64,000 nucleotides of DNA from Tistrella mobilis KA081020-065 (GCF_000264455.2 NC_017956.1:3640001-3704000), one strand, 5' to 3'; numbered from the stretch's first letter, positions 43,558 to 53,512 are shown. Translations and numbers: made by a program. Notes: generated by a model not told the origin, from the letters alone.

Positions 43558-44568
43558 ATGATCTCGCCCCATCACTTCGGTACCATCACCTCGGGCGCCA
43601 TTGACGGACTGACCTCGATCATCAGGTCGAAGGGCGGCAGGCCGGAAGAGGTCTATGCCCGAATCGGCCTCCCGCCCGAGCCGGGCGGGGCCGAGGTTCT
43701 GCCGCTCGCCAGCTTCACCGCCACCCTGGAAGCCGCCGCCGCCGATACCGGCTCCACCACCTTCGGGCTCGATTACGGCCGGGTCTTCGACATCCGCCGG
43801 CTGGGCGGGGTGGGGGAGGTGTTCCACTGCGACCTGACGGTCGGCGGCGCGCTTCAGAAATTCTGCCGCTATCTGCCCACCGCCCAGGACAACACCCGGG
43901 TCCGGCTGGAGGTCTCGGACGATCTTGCCCGGCTGTCCTACGAGATCGAAGATCCGACGGTGCATGAACGGGCCCAGGACGCCAATTTCACCCTGGCCCT
44001 GCAGCATCATGTCGTGGCCTGGCTGGCCGGGCCGCGCTTCCGGGCAACGTTGGTCGAGTTCCGCCACCAGCCACAGGACGACGCCCCCGACTACCGCCAT
44101 CATTTCGATTGTCCGGTCCGCTTCGGGGCGCGCGAGAACGCGCTGCTCTTCCCCGCTCACTGGCTGGATGCCGTGATCCCGACCGCGGATCCGGGCCGCT
44201 GCCGGCGAGTGGAGGACGATCTCTCCGGCCGCCTGGCCCACCACACCGCCCGCATCGACTTCGTGGCCGGCATCGAGGCCTGGATCGTGGAAGCGCTGCA
44301 TCGCGGCACGCCGGTCGAACTGGTCGGTCTTGCCGCCGATCTGGGCATGAGCCCGCGCACCCTGCAGCGCAAGCTCGACGCCGCGGGCGTGGCCTTCGCC
44401 GATCTGCGCAACCGGGTCCGGCTGCGCCTCGCCCGGGCGATGCTGACCGAAACCCGGATGCCGGTCACCCAGATCGCGCTGCATCTGGGCTATAGCGAAA
44501 CCAGCGCCTTCACCCGTGCCTTCAAGGCGATGACCGGCCGGTCACCCGCCGCCTTCCGGGCGGCATAA
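43558..44568 (+). CDS. AraC family transcriptional regulator (OruR/ArgR-like N domain)
   Basis: 336 residues. The N-terminal ~220 residues resemble the Arabinose_bd-type domain of the OruR group (FGLDYGRVFDIRRLGGVGEVFHC; FRHQPQDDAPDYRHHFDCPVRFG). The C-terminal AraC DNA-binding domain has two helix-turn-helix units: LVGLAADLGMSPRTLQRKL and VTQIALHLGYSETSAFTRAFKAMTGRSPAAFR. Regulators of this group often control amino acid or amine catabolism, which suits the adjoining amine oxidase cluster. Confidence 0.9.
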   Translation: MISPHHFGTITSGAIDGLTSIIRSKGGRPEEVYARIGLPPEPGGAEVLPLASFTATLEAAAADTGSTTFGLDYGRVFDIRRLGGVGEVFHCDLTVGGALQKFCRYLPTAQDNTRVRLEVSDDLARLSYEIEDPTVHERAQDANFTLALQHHVVAWLAGPRFRATLVEFRHQPQDDAPDYRHHFDCPVRFGARENALLFPAHWLDAVIPTADPGRCRRVEDDLSGRLAHHTARIDFVAGIEAWIVEALHRGTPVELVGLAADLGMSPRTLQRKLDAAGVAFADLRNRVRLRLARAMLTETRMPVTQIALHLGYSETSAFTRAFKAMTGRSPAAFRAA

Positions 44569-44651
44569 CTCCAGATCGCGGGCAGCCGGGCTTGTCACCG
44601 GCAGCCGGGTCCGCGAAGATCGGCGACCCGTTCCCGCCGGAGACGCCGCCG

Positions 44652-45458
44652 ATGACCGACCGCCTGCGCCTGATCACCTGGAACATCAATTCGCTGCGGC
44701 TGCGCATGCCGCTGCTGAGCCGGGTGGTGGAGGAGACCCGCCCCGACGTGGTCTGCCTGCAGGAGACCAAGGTCGACGACGCCAATTTTCCGCTGGAAGC
44801 CGTGCAGGCGCTGGGCTTCGCCCATGTCTCGTTCCGCGGCGACAAGGGCTATAACGGCGTCGCGATCCTGTCGAAGCGGCCGATCGAACCTGCCGGCCAC
44901 CGCTTCTGGGGCGGCGTCGAGGATGCCCGCCACATCTCGGCCCGCCTGCCCGACGGCATGGTCGTGCATAATTTCTACGTGCCGGCCGGCGGCGATGTCC
45001 CCGACCCCGAGGTCAACCCGAAATTCGCCCACAAGCTGCGCTTCCTGGACGATCTCACCGCCTGGGGGCCCGAGATCGCCGGCAGCACGGCGCCGCGGAT
45101 CATGGTCGGCGATCTCAACATCGCGCCGCTCGAAACCGATGTCTGGAGCCACAAGCAGCTGCTGAAGGTGGTCAGCCACACGCCTGTCGAGGTCGAAAAG
45201 CTCGACGCCGTCCAGGCCGCCGGCGCCTGGGTCGATGTGGTCCGCCAGGTCATCCCGCCCGAACAGAAGCTCTATTCCTGGTGGTCCTACCGTGCCCGCG
45301 ACTGGGCCGCCGCCGATCGCGGCCGCCGGCTCGACCACATCTGGACCGACGCAACCCTGGCCCCCCGGGTGCGCGGCGCCCTGGTCCTGAAAGAAGCGCG
45401 CGGCTGGGAACAGCCCTCCGACCATGTGCCGGTGATGGTCGATATCGATCCGGCCTGA
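44652..45458 (+). CDS. xthA: Exodeoxyribonuclease III
   Basis: 268 residues. Endonuclease/exonuclease/phosphatase fold enzyme that cuts at abasic sites. LRLITWNINSLRLRMP, VVCLQETKVDD (catalytic Glu), GYNGVAILSK, FYVPAGGDVPD, MVGDLNIAP (Asp/Asn pair), LYSWWSYRARDW, RRLDHIWTD and the final SDHVPVMVD (catalytic Asp-His) are intact. The start at 44652 is where the family N-terminus begins. It has its own terminator 11 bp downstream. Confidence 0.94.
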   Translation: MTDRLRLITWNINSLRLRMPLLSRVVEETRPDVVCLQETKVDDANFPLEAVQALGFAHVSFRGDKGYNGVAILSKRPIEPAGHRFWGGVEDARHISARLPDGMVVHNFYVPAGGDVPDPEVNPKFAHKLRFLDDLTAWGPEIAGSTAPRIMVGDLNIAPLETDVWSHKQLLKVVSHTPVEVEKLDAVQAAGAWVDVVRQVIPPEQKLYSWWSYRARDWAAADRGRRLDHIWTDATLAPRVRGALVLKEARGWEQPSDHVPVMVDIDPA

Positions 45459-45469
45459 TCCGGCGGGGC

Positions 45470-45501
45470 TGCCGGACGGGAGGTAAAACGCCCGTCCGGC
45501 A
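45470..45501. terminator. Bidirectional terminator between xthA and the solute-binding protein gene
   Basis: TGCCGGACGGG (45470-45480) and CCCGTCCGGCA (45491-45501) are perfect complements with a 10-base loop, in the 61-bp gap between converging genes. T-runs are weak on both sides. Confidence 0.7.
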
Positions 45502-45519
45502 CGGATCCGAGGGATGCCC

Positions 45520-47015
45520 TCAATCCGCCCAATACATGTCGGTCAGCGGGGTGATCAGCTCCGGCGCGTTCTTCCAGTAGCCGCGCAGCTTCGCGTCGTA
45601 GACGCCGGCCTGGGCCAGCTGGAACAGGAAGCCGTGCACGGCATCGTCGGCCAGTTTGGTCTGCAGGCCCTCCAGCTTTTCGATCTGCTGCTGCGGGTCG
45701 ACGGTCTTGCGGAAATCGTCGTACATCGCGCGGAACTCGGGGCTGTCATAGCCGTAGAAGTACTCCGTGCCCTTGATGTAGTTCGACAGGTCGCGCGGCG
45801 AGACATGCGCGATGATCGTCATGTCGTAGAGCTTCTTCTTGTAGACCTCCGACAGCCAGAACGGGAATTCCACGTTCACCAGCTGGACGCGGATGCCGCC
45901 GGCGGCCAGCTGCTCGCGGATGATCTCGCCCGAGCGGCGGGCATAGGGCGGCGGCGGCAGCTGGAGGGTGGTCTCGAAGCCGTTGGGGAAGCCGGCCTCG
46001 GCCAGCAGTTCCTTGGCCTTGGCGACGTCATGCGGATAGCGGCCGGTCAGGTCGACATAGGCCGGGTTGTGGGGCGGGAAATGGCTGCCGATCGGGGTGC
46101 CGTAGCCCGACATCGCGCCGTCGATGATCTCCTGACGGTCGAGCAGATGGTTGACCGCCCGGCGCACGCGGATGTCGTTGAAGGGCGGCTTGGCGTTGTT
46201 CATCGCCAGGATGACCTCGCCCTCGGTCGTGCCCGAGACCACGACGAAGCGCTTGTCCTGCTTGAACTGCTCCAGCGTCTCGGGCGCCGGGATCACCGGG
46301 AAGGCATTGATGTCGCCCGAGAACAGCGCCGCCGCGGCGGTGTTGGGATCGGGGATCACCCGGAAGCTCACCTCGCGCAGCTTCGCGGTCGCCGCCAGCC
46401 GGTTGGCGTCGTTACGCTCCAGCACCACGCGATCACCGCGCACCCATTCCTTCACCTTGTAGGGGCCCGATCCGACCGGCGTGGTCTTGTTGTTGGCAGC
46501 CGTGTCCGGATGCACGATCGCGGCATCGCCCATCGCCAGATTGGCCAGGAAATAGGCGTCGGGCTCCTTCAGCCGGATGACCACCGTGGTGGCGTCCGGG
46601 GTTTCGATGCCGGTGATCAGCGCGAAGATCGTCTTGCTGGGATTGGTGCTGTCCGGCGCCATCGCCCGCTCGAAGGCGAATTTGACCGTGGAGGCATCCA
46701 GCGGCTTGCCGTCGGTGAAGGTCACGCCCTCGTTCAGCTTGAAGGTATAGACCTTGCCGTCGGGCGACACCTCCCACGACTTCGCCAGCAGCGGCTGCAC
46801 CGTGCCGGTCTCGTCGGCGGTGGTCAACGTCTCGAACACGTTCCGGGTCAGGATGGTGTCGATCGACGCGGTGGCGTCCGAGGTCGGGTCCATCGAGGTC
46901 GGCTCCTGCTGGATGCCGATCACGAGGGTATCGCGGGGGGCGCCTCGGCCGCCAGGGCTGCGCCGAACACCGCGAAGGCGGCGATCACGGCAGCTTTGAG
47001 CGTGCGACGGTGCAT
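45520..47015 (-). CDS. Family 5 (peptide/opine-type) ABC solute-binding protein, frameshifted in the signal-peptide region
   Basis: The body (45520-46923) is a complete DppA/OppA-type binding protein: VGSGPYKVKEW, FNDIRVRRAVNHLLDRQEI, LLAEAGFPNGFETTLQ. It lacks a start with a signal peptide. A proper one, MHRRTLKAAVIAAFAVFGAA followed by LAAEAP, begins at 47015 in another frame and would join it as AEAP(P)RDTLVIGIQQEP. The break is at a run of six G at 46935-46940; seven or four would restore the frame. It may be a sequencing slip, a phase-variable tract or a dead gene. No permease or ATPase genes are beside it. Confidence 0.82.
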
Positions 47016-47140
47016 GCGGATGCGATCCTGTTCTTGTCTGCAGCCGAAAGGCGGCGGCAATGCCGGGAGAGTGCCGGTGAGCCAGAGAATGGTAGCGGAT
47101 CGCGACGGAAGTTCTGCAAAAATGTGACAGTTACATGACA

Positions 47141-47171
47141 GCGCCCGCATCGATCCTTACGATGCGGGCGC
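47141..47171 (-). terminator. Hairpin after hslU
   Basis: GCGCCCGCATCG (47141-47152) and CGATGCGGGCGC (47160-47171) are perfect 12-bp complements with a 7-base loop, 52 bp after the hslU stop. Followed on the minus strand by TGTCATGTAA, a weak T-tract. Confidence 0.75.
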
Positions 47172-47223
47172 CGTTCCGGCTCAGAATATTACGCACCGGT
47201 TGCGTCCAGTGCTCTCATCCGTA

Positions 47224-48540
47224 TCAGAGGATGAACTTCGACAGATCGGCATCGCGCGAGATGCCGCCCAGCTGCTTCTCCACATAGGCCGCATCGATCG
47301 CGACCGTCTGGCCGGAATGGTCGGTCGCGCCGAAGCTGACCTCGTCCAGCAGCCGTTCCATCACCGTGTGCAGACGGCGGGCGCCGATATTCTCGACGCC
47401 GCGGTTGATCTCGGCGGCGATGTCGGCGATGGCGGCGATGCCGTCGGTCTGGAAGTCCAGCGTCACCCCCTCGGTGCCGAGCAGGGCGGCATACTGGCGC
47501 ACCAGGCTCGCCTCGGGCTCGGTCAGGATCCGGACCAGATCGTCGCGCGACAGCGCTTCCAGCTCCACCCGGATCGGCAGGCGGCCCTGAAGTTCGGGCA
47601 AAAGGTCCGAGGGCTTGGCGACATGGAAGGCGCCCGAGGCGATGAACAGGATGTGGTCGGTCTTGACCGCGCCGTGTTTGGTCGCGACCGAGGTGCCCTC
47701 GATCAGCGGCAGCAGGTCGCGCTGCACGCCTTCGCGGCTGACATCGGCCCCGCTGCGGCCCTCGCGGGCGCAGATCTTGTCGATCTCGTCCAGGAAGACG
47801 ATGCCGTTCTGCTCCACCTGGGCCAGGGCGGTTCGGGTGATCTCTTCCTGGTCGAGCAGCTTGTCGCTTTCTTCGGTCAGCAGCAGCTCCATGGCCCGCT
47901 TGACCGTCAGCTTGCGTCGCGCCTGGCGGCCGCCGAACATCTTCGACATCATGTCCGACAGGTTCACCATGCCCATCTGGCCGGGCGGCATGCCCGGCAC
48001 CTCGAAGGCCGGTGCCGCGACCGAGGCCTCGGCGACCTCGATCTCGATCTCGCGATCGTCCAGCGTGCCTTCGCGCAGCATCTTGCGGAACTTCTGCCGG
48101 GTGTCGGCATTGGCGGTCTCGCCGACCAGGGCGTTCAGCAGCCGCTCTTCGGCGCCGAGTTCGGCCCGGGCGCGGACATCGCGCCGGCGCTGCTCGCGCA
48201 CCTGGACCAGCGCCACCTCGACCAGGTCGCGGACGATCTGTTCCACGTCGCGGCCGACATAGCCGACCTCGGTGAACTTGGTCGCCTCGACCTTCAGGAA
48301 GGGCGCGTTGGCGAGCTTGGCCAGCCGGCGCGCGATCTCGGTCTTGCCGACGCCGGTCGGGCCGATCATCAGGATGTTCTTGGGCAGAACTTCCTCGCGC
48401 AGCCCTTCCGGCAGCTGCTGGCGGCGCCAGCGGTTGCGCAGCGCCACGGCCACGGCGCGCTTGGCCTGGCCCTGGCCCACGATATAGCGGTCGAGTTCCG
48501 AGACGATCTCGCGCGGGGTAAAGGCGGGGGTGTCCATCAC
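47224..48540 (-). CDS. hslU: ATP-dependent protease ATPase subunit HslU
   Basis: 438 residues. AAA+ unfoldase that feeds Hsl[15 protein letters not shown] at the start, Walker [39 protein letters not shown] (pore region), the inserted I domain (about residues 110-235), Walker [12 protein letters not shown], sensor [10 protein letters not shown] and the C-terminal [10 protein letters not shown] tail that activates HslV are present. It overlaps the hslV stop by 4 bp, as is usual in this operon. Confidence 0.96.
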   Translation of the reverse strand: MMDTPAFTPREIVSELDRYIVGQGQAKRAVAVALRNRWRRQQLPEGLREEVLPKNILMIGPTGVGKTEIARRLAKLANAPFLKVEATKFTEVGYVGRDVEQIVRDLVEVALVQVREQRRRDVRARAELGAEERLLNALVGETANADTRQKFRKMLREGTLDDREIEIEVAEASVAAPAFEVPGMPPGQMGMVNLSDMMSKMFGGRQARRKLTVKRAMELLLTEESDKLLDQEEITRTALAQVEQNGIVFLDEIDKICAREGRSGADVSREGVQRDLLPLIEGTSVATKHGAVKTDHILFIASGAFHVAKPSDLLPELQGRLPIRVELEALSRDDLVRILTEPEASLVRQYAALLGTEGVTLDFQTDGIAAIADIAAEINRGVENIGARRLHTVMERLLDEVSFGATDHSGQTVAIDAAYVEKQLGGISRDADLSKFIL

Positions 48541-49097
48541 GCGGTCTCCAGGCTCTCGACGACGACTTCGTGGTTGGTATAGACGCAGATCTCGGCCGCG
48601 ACCTTCATCGACTTGCGGGCGATGGTCTCGGCGTCCAGCCCCTCGATATCGGCCAGCGCCCGGGCGGCGGCCAGCGCATAGGTGCCGCCCGATCCGATGC
48701 CGATGATGCCGTCCTGCGGCTCCAGCACGTCGCCATTGCCGGTCAGCACCAGCGAGACCTTGGCATCGGCCACAGCCATCATCGCCTCCAGCCGGCGCAG
48801 ATAGCGGTCGGTGCGCCAGTCCTTGGCCAGCTCCACGCAGGCGCGCGCCAGCTGCTTCGGGTGCCGTTCGAGCTTCGCTTCCAGCCGCTCGACCAGCGTG
48901 AAGGCATCAGCCGTGGCGCCTGCGAAGCCCACGATCACGCTGCCGTCGCCGATGCGCCGCACCTTGCGGGCATTGGCCTTCATCACCGTCTGACCGAGCG
49001 ACACCTGCCCGTCACCCGCGATCACCACCCGGCCGCCCCTGCGCACCGAAAGGATCGTGGTGCCGTGCCATGTCGTCGTCGTCTCGCCGTTGCTCAT
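48537..49097 (-). CDS. hslV: ATP-dependent protease peptidase subunit HslV
   Basis: 186 residues. Threonine peptidase of the HslVU (ClpQY) complex. [30 protein letters not shown] carries the catalytic N-terminal threonine after processing of a short leader, and [22 protein letters not shown] and [16 protein letters not shown] follow. The start at 49097 (MSNGET) is preferred because alphaproteobacterial HslV commonly has 8-12 residues before the THGTT-type cleavage region. It is the first gene of hslVU, consistent with heat-shock control, though I see no clear sigma-32 promoter. Confidence 0.95.
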   Translation of the reverse strand: MSNGETTTTWHGTTILSVRRGGRVVIAGDGQVSLGQTVMKANARKVRRIGDGSVIVGFAGATADAFTLVERLEAKLERHPKQLARACVELAKDWRTDRYLRRLEAMMAVADAKVSLVLTGNGDVLEPQDGIIGIGSGGTYALAAARALADIEGLDAETIARKSMKVAAEICVYTNHEVVVESLETA

Positions 49098-49178
49098 CGT
49101 CTGCAGAGCCTGTCCTCGATGGGAGGCCGGCGGTGACGGATCACCGCCGGAATGCCCGCTCATGTGGTCGAGATCGAC

Positions 49179-49202
49179 CGGGCGGTCAAGAGCAACCGCC
49201 CG
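49179..49202 (-). terminator. Terminator after the MFS gene
   Basis: CGGGCGGT (49179-49186) pairs with ACCGCCCG (49195-49202) over an 8-base loop, between the MFS stop (49211) and hslV. Weak T content on the minus strand. Confidence 0.55.
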
Positions 49203-49210
49203 GGGCCCCG

Positions 49211-50866
49211 TCAGTCGTGATGATCATGGCCCATGGCGGGCAGGGGTTCGTCCCGGGGATCCGCCCCCACCAGATGCCGGACCACGGGCGGGGTCTCGCC
49301 CCTGTGGAACCGGTTCACCCCGGCCTGAAGCCCGGCATCGGCACGGGTGACCCGGCGGTGATGGCGCAGATGCTCCAGCCACGAGGCGGCGAAGAAGATT
49401 TCTTCGAACCGGGTCGGATCTTCCGCATCCTCCAGCACCCGCCAGCCGAAAGCGCCGTCGCGCCGGCGGATGCGGGCCAGCTCCCGAACCGCGTCCAGAA
49501 AGGCCCGGCGATCGGCCGGGTCGATCCGATAGGTGATGGTGACCAGCACCGGGCCGCGATCGCCCGCAACCGGCGCGGCCGAAGCCGGGTCCGGCCAGTG
49601 GCGCGAGGGGGTGAGATCGTCGGTGCCCGCAGGCAGCTTCACCAGCCGGGCGAGGGCGAGGCCCGCAAGGCTGCCGCCGATGGCGGCGCCGACCAGCGCC
49701 ACCTCGATCCCGGCGCTCTGGGCGACCAGACCCCAGACGGTGGAGCCTGCGGTCATCGCGCCGAAGAACACCATCAGATAGACCGCAAGACCGCGGGCCC
49801 GCACCCAGTCGGGCAGGGTGGACTGGGCGGCGACGTTGAGGGTGGTCAGCACCGCAATCCAGGCGGCCCCCGCCACCGCCAGCGCGCCGGTGGCCGCCCA
49901 GCGGTCCTGGACGAGGGCGAGGACGAGGGTGACCAGCGCCGTGACCAGGGTCCCGCCCAAAACCAGAAGATGACCCGGCAGTTTCAGCCGGGGCAGGGCG
50001 ATCGCGCCCGCCACCGCACCGGCGCCGATCGCGGCCAGGAGCACGCCATAGCCCGCGGCATCGACCATCAGCCGTTCCCGGGCGATCAGGGGCAGCAGCG
50101 CCCAATAGGCCGAGGCGAAGAGGAAGAAGCCGCCGGCGCGGAGCAGCACCCGGCCGAGCGCGCGGGAGCCGGCGGCATAGCGCAGCCCCGCCCGCATCGC
50201 CGGCAGAAAGCTTTCGGGCGGCAGGTCCGAGGTCCGGGCCGGGCGCCGCCAGAGCAGGAACACGCCGACCACGGCCAGATACGAGACGGCGTCGAACAGA
50301 TAGGCGGCGGCCACGCCGGCAGTGGCCACGATCAACCCGCCCAGCGCCGGGCCGACCGCCCGCGAGATGTTGAGCCCGAGCGAGTTCAGGGCGACGGCCG
50401 GGCGCAGCTCGGCGCGGCCGACCACCTCGGACACGATGGCCTGGAAGGCAGGACCCGACAGGGCGGCACCGGCACCGGCGACCAGGATCAGCGCGAGCAG
50501 CAGCCCCGGCGACATCAGCCCAAGATGGGCCGACAGGGTCAGCGCGGCGCCCACCACCAGCAGCCCCGACTGCACGGTGATCAGCAGCCGGCGCCGGTCG
50601 ACGATGTCGGCGAGCGCGCCGGCCGGCACCGAGAGCAGGAAGACCGGCAGGGTGGTGGCCGCCTGGACCAGCGAGACCAGCAGCGGCGAGGGCGAAAGCT
50701 CGGTCATCAGCCAGCCCGAGGCGACGTCGCGCACCCAGGTGCCGGTATTGGAGACCATCACCGCCAGCCAGATGGCGAGGAACACCCGGTTGCGCAGCGG
50801 CGCCCAGGCACTGGCGGCAGCTGGCCCGGTTTCGGCATCGGATGGGTCGGTCCGGGTGGTGGTCAT
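49211..50866 (-). CDS. MFS transporter with C-terminal alpha/beta-barrel domain (MFS_3 type)
   Basis: 551 residues. The first ~400 residues hold 11-12 helices with [21 protein letters not shown] and [16 protein letters not shown], typical of the enterobactin exporter-like MFS_3 group. The last ~140 residues are soluble: [59 protein letters not shown], a dimeric alpha/beta-barrel domain like ABM proteins. The end is His-rich (MGHDHHD) and could bind metal. Probably an exporter of a small metabolite or siderophore-like compound; substrate unknown. Confidence 0.87.
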   Translation of the reverse strand: MTTTRTDPSDAETGPAAASAWAPLRNRVFLAIWLAVMVSNTGTWVRDVASGWLMTELSPSPLLVSLVQAATTLPVFLLSVPAGALADIVDRRRLLITVQSGLLVVGAALTLSAHLGLMSPGLLLALILVAGAGAALSGPAFQAIVSEVVGRAELRPAVALNSLGLNISRAVGPALGGLIVATAGVAAAYLFDAVSYLAVVGVFLLWRRPARTSDLPPESFLPAMRAGLRYAAGSRALGRVLLRAGGFFLFASAYWALLPLIARERLMVDAAGYGVLLAAIGAGAVAGAIALPRLKLPGHLLVLGGTLVTALVTLVLALVQDRWAATGALAVAGAAWIAVLTTLNVAAQSTLPDWVRARGLAVYLMVFFGAMTAGSTVWGLVAQSAGIEVALVGAAIGGSLAGLALARLVKLPAGTDDLTPSRHWPDPASAAPVAGDRGPVLVTITYRIDPADRRAFLDAVRELARIRRRDGAFGWRVLEDAEDPTRFEEIFFAASWLEHLRHHRRVTRADAGLQAGVNRFHRGETPPVVRHLVGADPRDEPLPAMGHDHHD

Positions 50867-50894
50867 GGTCTCCGTCTCCCTTCGGGAAGAAGAC

Positions 50895-50928
50895 GGGCCG
50901 GCCGGGGCCCGAAGGCTCCGGCCGGCCC
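50895..50928 (-). terminator. Strong hairpin between the YcaC-like gene and the MFS gene
   Basis: GGGCCGGCCGG (50895-50905) and CCGGCCGGCCC (50918-50928) are perfect complements with a 12-base loop, 35 bp after the YcaC-like stop. On the minus strand a pyrimidine run (TCTTCTTCCC) follows. It probably limits read-through into the MFS gene. Confidence 0.7.
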
Positions 50929-50962
50929 GGGGTGGATCAGGCGGCGTCGGGCAAGGGGAGCA

Positions 50963-51676
50963 TCACGCCGGCTTGAACGGGGTGGCGGGCACATGGGTCG
51001 CCGGCACAGGATCGAGGGTGGGGCCGTGGGTCACCCGTTCGGGCGCGCCATGGACCATGGTGTAGGCATAGTCGACACCCATGCCATAGGCACCCGAATG
51101 CTCCTTCACGATCGAGATCACCGCGTCATAGGTCTCCTTGCGGGCCCAGTCGCGCTGCCATTCCAGCAGCACCTGCTGCCAGGTCACCGGCACCACGCCG
51201 GCCTGGATCAGCCGCTGCATGGCATAGTCGTGGGCCGCCTTGCTGGTACCGCCCGAGGCATCCTCGACCATGTAGATCTCGTAACCGCCGTCGAGCATTG
51301 CCGAGAGGGCGAAGGTGGTGTTGCAGACCTCGGTCCAGAGCCCCGACACCACGATCTTTCGGCGGCCGGCGGCGGCCAGCGCGTCACGGACCTTCTGGTC
51401 GTCCCAGGAATTCATCGAGGTGCGCTCCAGGATCGGCTGTTCGGGGAAGACCGAGAGCAGTTCCGGGTAGGTGTGGCCCGAAAAACCCAGGGTCTCGACC
51501 GAGGTGATGGTGGTCGGCACCCCGAAGACCTTCGCGGCCTTGGCGAGGCCGACGACATTGTTCTTCAGCACCTGGCGGTCGATGGACTGCACGCCGAAAG
51601 CCATCTGCGGCTGCTGGTCGATGAAGATGAGCTGGCTGTTCTGGGGGGTGAGGACTTCGAGCTTCGCGTTCGACAT
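50963..51676 (-). CDS. Isochorismatase-like cysteine hydrolase (YcaC family)
   Basis: 237 residues. LIFIDQQPQMAFGV gives the catalytic Asp, ERTSMNSWDDQKV the region with the conserved basic residue, and VVSGLWTEVCNTTFAL the nucleophilic cysteine. YcaC proteins form octamers and act as hydrolases of unknown physiological substrate; they are common in stress regulons. The C-terminus is longer than E. coli YcaC, ending in a Pro/Thr-rich tail. It lies 57 bp downstream of the alpha/beta hydrolase on the same strand. Confidence 0.87.
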   Translation of the reverse strand: MSNAKLEVLTPQNSQLIFIDQQPQMAFGVQSIDRQVLKNNVVGLAKAAKVFGVPTTITSVETLGFSGHTYPELLSVFPEQPILERTSMNSWDDQKVRDALAAAGRRKIVVSGLWTEVCNTTFALSAMLDGGYEIYMVEDASGGTSKAAHDYAMQRLIQAGVVPVTWQQVLLEWQRDWARKETYDAVISIVKEHSGAYGMGVDYAYTMVHGAPERVTHGPTLDPVPATHVPATPFKPA

Positions 51677-51733
51677 GACCGTGGTCTCCTGATTTTTCTG
51701 TTTGATAAGGGTCGGGAAGGGCCGGATGGGAAG

Positions 51734-52564
51734 TCAGCTCTGCAGGAAGGCGAGCATGTCGTGGTTCAGGCGGTCGGCATGGGTGTCGGTGATGCCGTGG
51801 GGGCCGCCTTCGTAGACCTTCAGCTCCGCATGGGGCACCAGGCGCTTCGAGGCCCGGCCGGCGGCGTCGATCGGCACGATCTGGTCGTCGTCGCCATGAA
51901 CGATGAGCGTCGGCCGGTCGAACTTCTTCAGGTCTTCGGTGAAATCGGTTTCCGAGAAGGCCTTGATCGAGTCGAAGGTGTTCTTGTGGCCGCCGGTCAT
52001 GCCCTGGAACCAGAAGGCGTCGATCATGCCCTGCGACGGCGTGGCGCCCGGCCGGTTGAAGCCGAAGAAGGGGCCCGAGGCGATGTCCTGGTAGAGCTTC
52101 GACCGGTCGGCCAGGCTGCCGGCGCGGATCCCGTCGAACACCTCGATCGGCAGGCCGCCGGGGTTCGCGTCGGTCTTCAGCATCAGCGGCGGCACCGCCG
52201 AAATCAGGCCCAGCTTCGCAACCCGGCCTGTGCCGTGGCGGCCGACATAGCGGGTGATCTCGCCCCCGCCGGTCGAGAAGCCGAAGAGCGACACCTCGTG
52301 CAGGTCCAGGGCCTGGATCAGCTGGGCGAGGTCGTCGGCATAATGGTCCATGTCGTTGCCGTCCCAGGGCTGGCTGGACCGGCCATGGCCGCGGCGATCA
52401 TGGGCGATGACCCGGTAGCCTGCATCGGCCAGGAACATCGCCTGGCGGTCCCAGCTGTCCGCGTTCAGCGGCCAGCCATGGCTCAGGATCACCACCGGCC
52501 CGTCCTTCGGGCCCCAATCCTTGTAGTGGATCTCGACATTGTCGCGGGTCAGGATGCTGGGCAT
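51734..52564 (-). CDS. Alpha/beta hydrolase, non-haem chloroperoxidase/arylesterase type
   Basis: 276 residues. [27 protein letters not shown], the nucleophile elbow [32 protein letters not shown] (Asp) and [12 protein letters not shown] (His) match cofactor-free chloroperoxidases, which are perhydrolases/esterases in practice. The start at 52564 ([14 protein letters not shown]) fits the family; a longer frame to 52711 adds nothing. It is probably co-transcribed with the YcaC-like gene, a pairing often seen in peroxide or organic-acid stress loci. Confidence 0.9.
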   Translation of the reverse strand: MPSILTRDNVEIHYKDWGPKDGPVVILSHGWPLNADSWDRQAMFLADAGYRVIAHDRRGHGRSSQPWDGNDMDHYADDLAQLIQALDLHEVSLFGFSTGGGEITRYVGRHGTGRVAKLGLISAVPPLMLKTDANPGGLPIEVFDGIRAGSLADRSKLYQDIASGPFFGFNRPGATPSQGMIDAFWFQGMTGGHKNTFDSIKAFSETDFTEDLKKFDRPTLIVHGDDDQIVPIDAAGRASKRLVPHAELKVYEGGPHGITDTHADRLNHDMLAFLQS

Positions 52565-53055
52565 GACACGTTTTCCCCTGAAGAAGCGCAGACCGGTCCC
52601 GTTGCGGCCGTGAAGATTCTGCGGCCGGAGGCATGATCTGGATGATGTTTCGTTGAGCGGAGAGGCCGGATCCCTGAAGTCTCGGCCATGTTCCCGGCCG
52701 GTCGGGATCAAAAATCTTCTGTGCGAGAGGCAGTCCCGGAAGAAGTCTGCGTAGGTTTTGTTTCAGCTTCGGGTCTGTCTCGTCGTCGTTCCGTGTCTTC
52801 AGAATAGCCGGGTGGCATGAAACTGCAAATTGCGATGCTGCAAGACGATCCTTGCAGAAATGCCGTCGAACTCCGCTCCCCCATTGCCCGAACGCAAACG
52901 GCCCGCACCCCCATGATCGGGGACGCGGGCCGCAGAAGGACCACCGGCTCAGACGTCAGAGACAGGCCCCGCACCCGCACACCTCGTGCGGGTGCAAGCC
53001 GCCATTGAGGCGGCGGCCAAGGGCGCGGTAGCGCCCGCCCGGCGAGGGGCTAAAC
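52565..53055. other. Non-coding region with an operator-like dyad and hairpins
   Basis: No gene is supported in these 491 bp. CTGCAAG (52838-52844) and CTTGCAG (52851-52857) form a perfect dyad with a 6-base centre, and another CTGCAA half-site occurs at 52823-52828; these may control the hydrolase to the left. CGGCCCGC (52899-52906) and GCGGGCCG (52925-52932) form a hairpin suited to ending the GNAT-EamA-GNAT transcript. GCCGCC/GGCGGC (52999-53015) is another possible stem. Confidence 0.5.
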
Positions 53056-53508
53056 CTAAAGACTCTTCCTGTACTGCACGAAGCCCGACCGGTCGGCGAC
53101 CTTGTCGTAGAGCTGCATGGCGGTGGTGTTGGTCTCGTGCGTCAGCCAGTAGACCCGGGCACAGCCGGCGGCCCGGGCGATATCGTAGACATGGGCAATC
53201 AGCCGGCGGCCCGCACCGCTGCCGCGGATGTCGGCGGCGACGAACAGGTCCTGAAGGTAGCAATAGTCGCCGCTGGTCCAGCAGGAGCGGTGGCGGATGT
53301 GATGGACCAGCCCGACCGCGCGATCGCCCTGCCAGGCGAGGGCGCCGCCCATGGGTTCGGCCGGGTCGAGCAGCCGCGCCCAGGTGACGGCCGAGACCTC
53401 GTCGGGAATGTCGGTCTGATAAAAACTCTGATAGCCGCGCCAGAGCGGCATCCAGGCGGCGTGATCGGCCGGGCCGATCGGCCGGATGACGATATCGGTC
53501 GTGGTCAT
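53056..53508 (-). CDS. GNAT family N-acetyltransferase
   Basis: 150 residues. IRPIGPADHAAWMPLWRGYQSFY at the start, YLQDLFVAADIRGSGAGRRLIAHVYDIA with the acetyl-CoA loop (RGSGAGR), and YWLTHETNTTAMQLYDKVADRSGFVQYRK match a common small GNAT group. The target is unknown. It is the last gene of a three-gene operon, 4 bp after the EamA gene. Confidence 0.87.
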   Translation of the reverse strand: MTTTDIVIRPIGPADHAAWMPLWRGYQSFYQTDIPDEVSAVTWARLLDPAEPMGGALAWQGDRAVGLVHHIRHRSCWTSGDYCYLQDLFVAADIRGSGAGRRLIAHVYDIARAAGCARVYWLTHETNTTAMQLYDKVADRSGFVQYRKSL

Positions 53509-53512
53509 GGGG

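Noticed and set aside
49070-52636. Long plus-strand open frame opposite the MFS, YcaC-like and hydrolase genes
   Set aside because: Antisense to clear genes with intact catalytic motifs; composition is that of a shadow frame.
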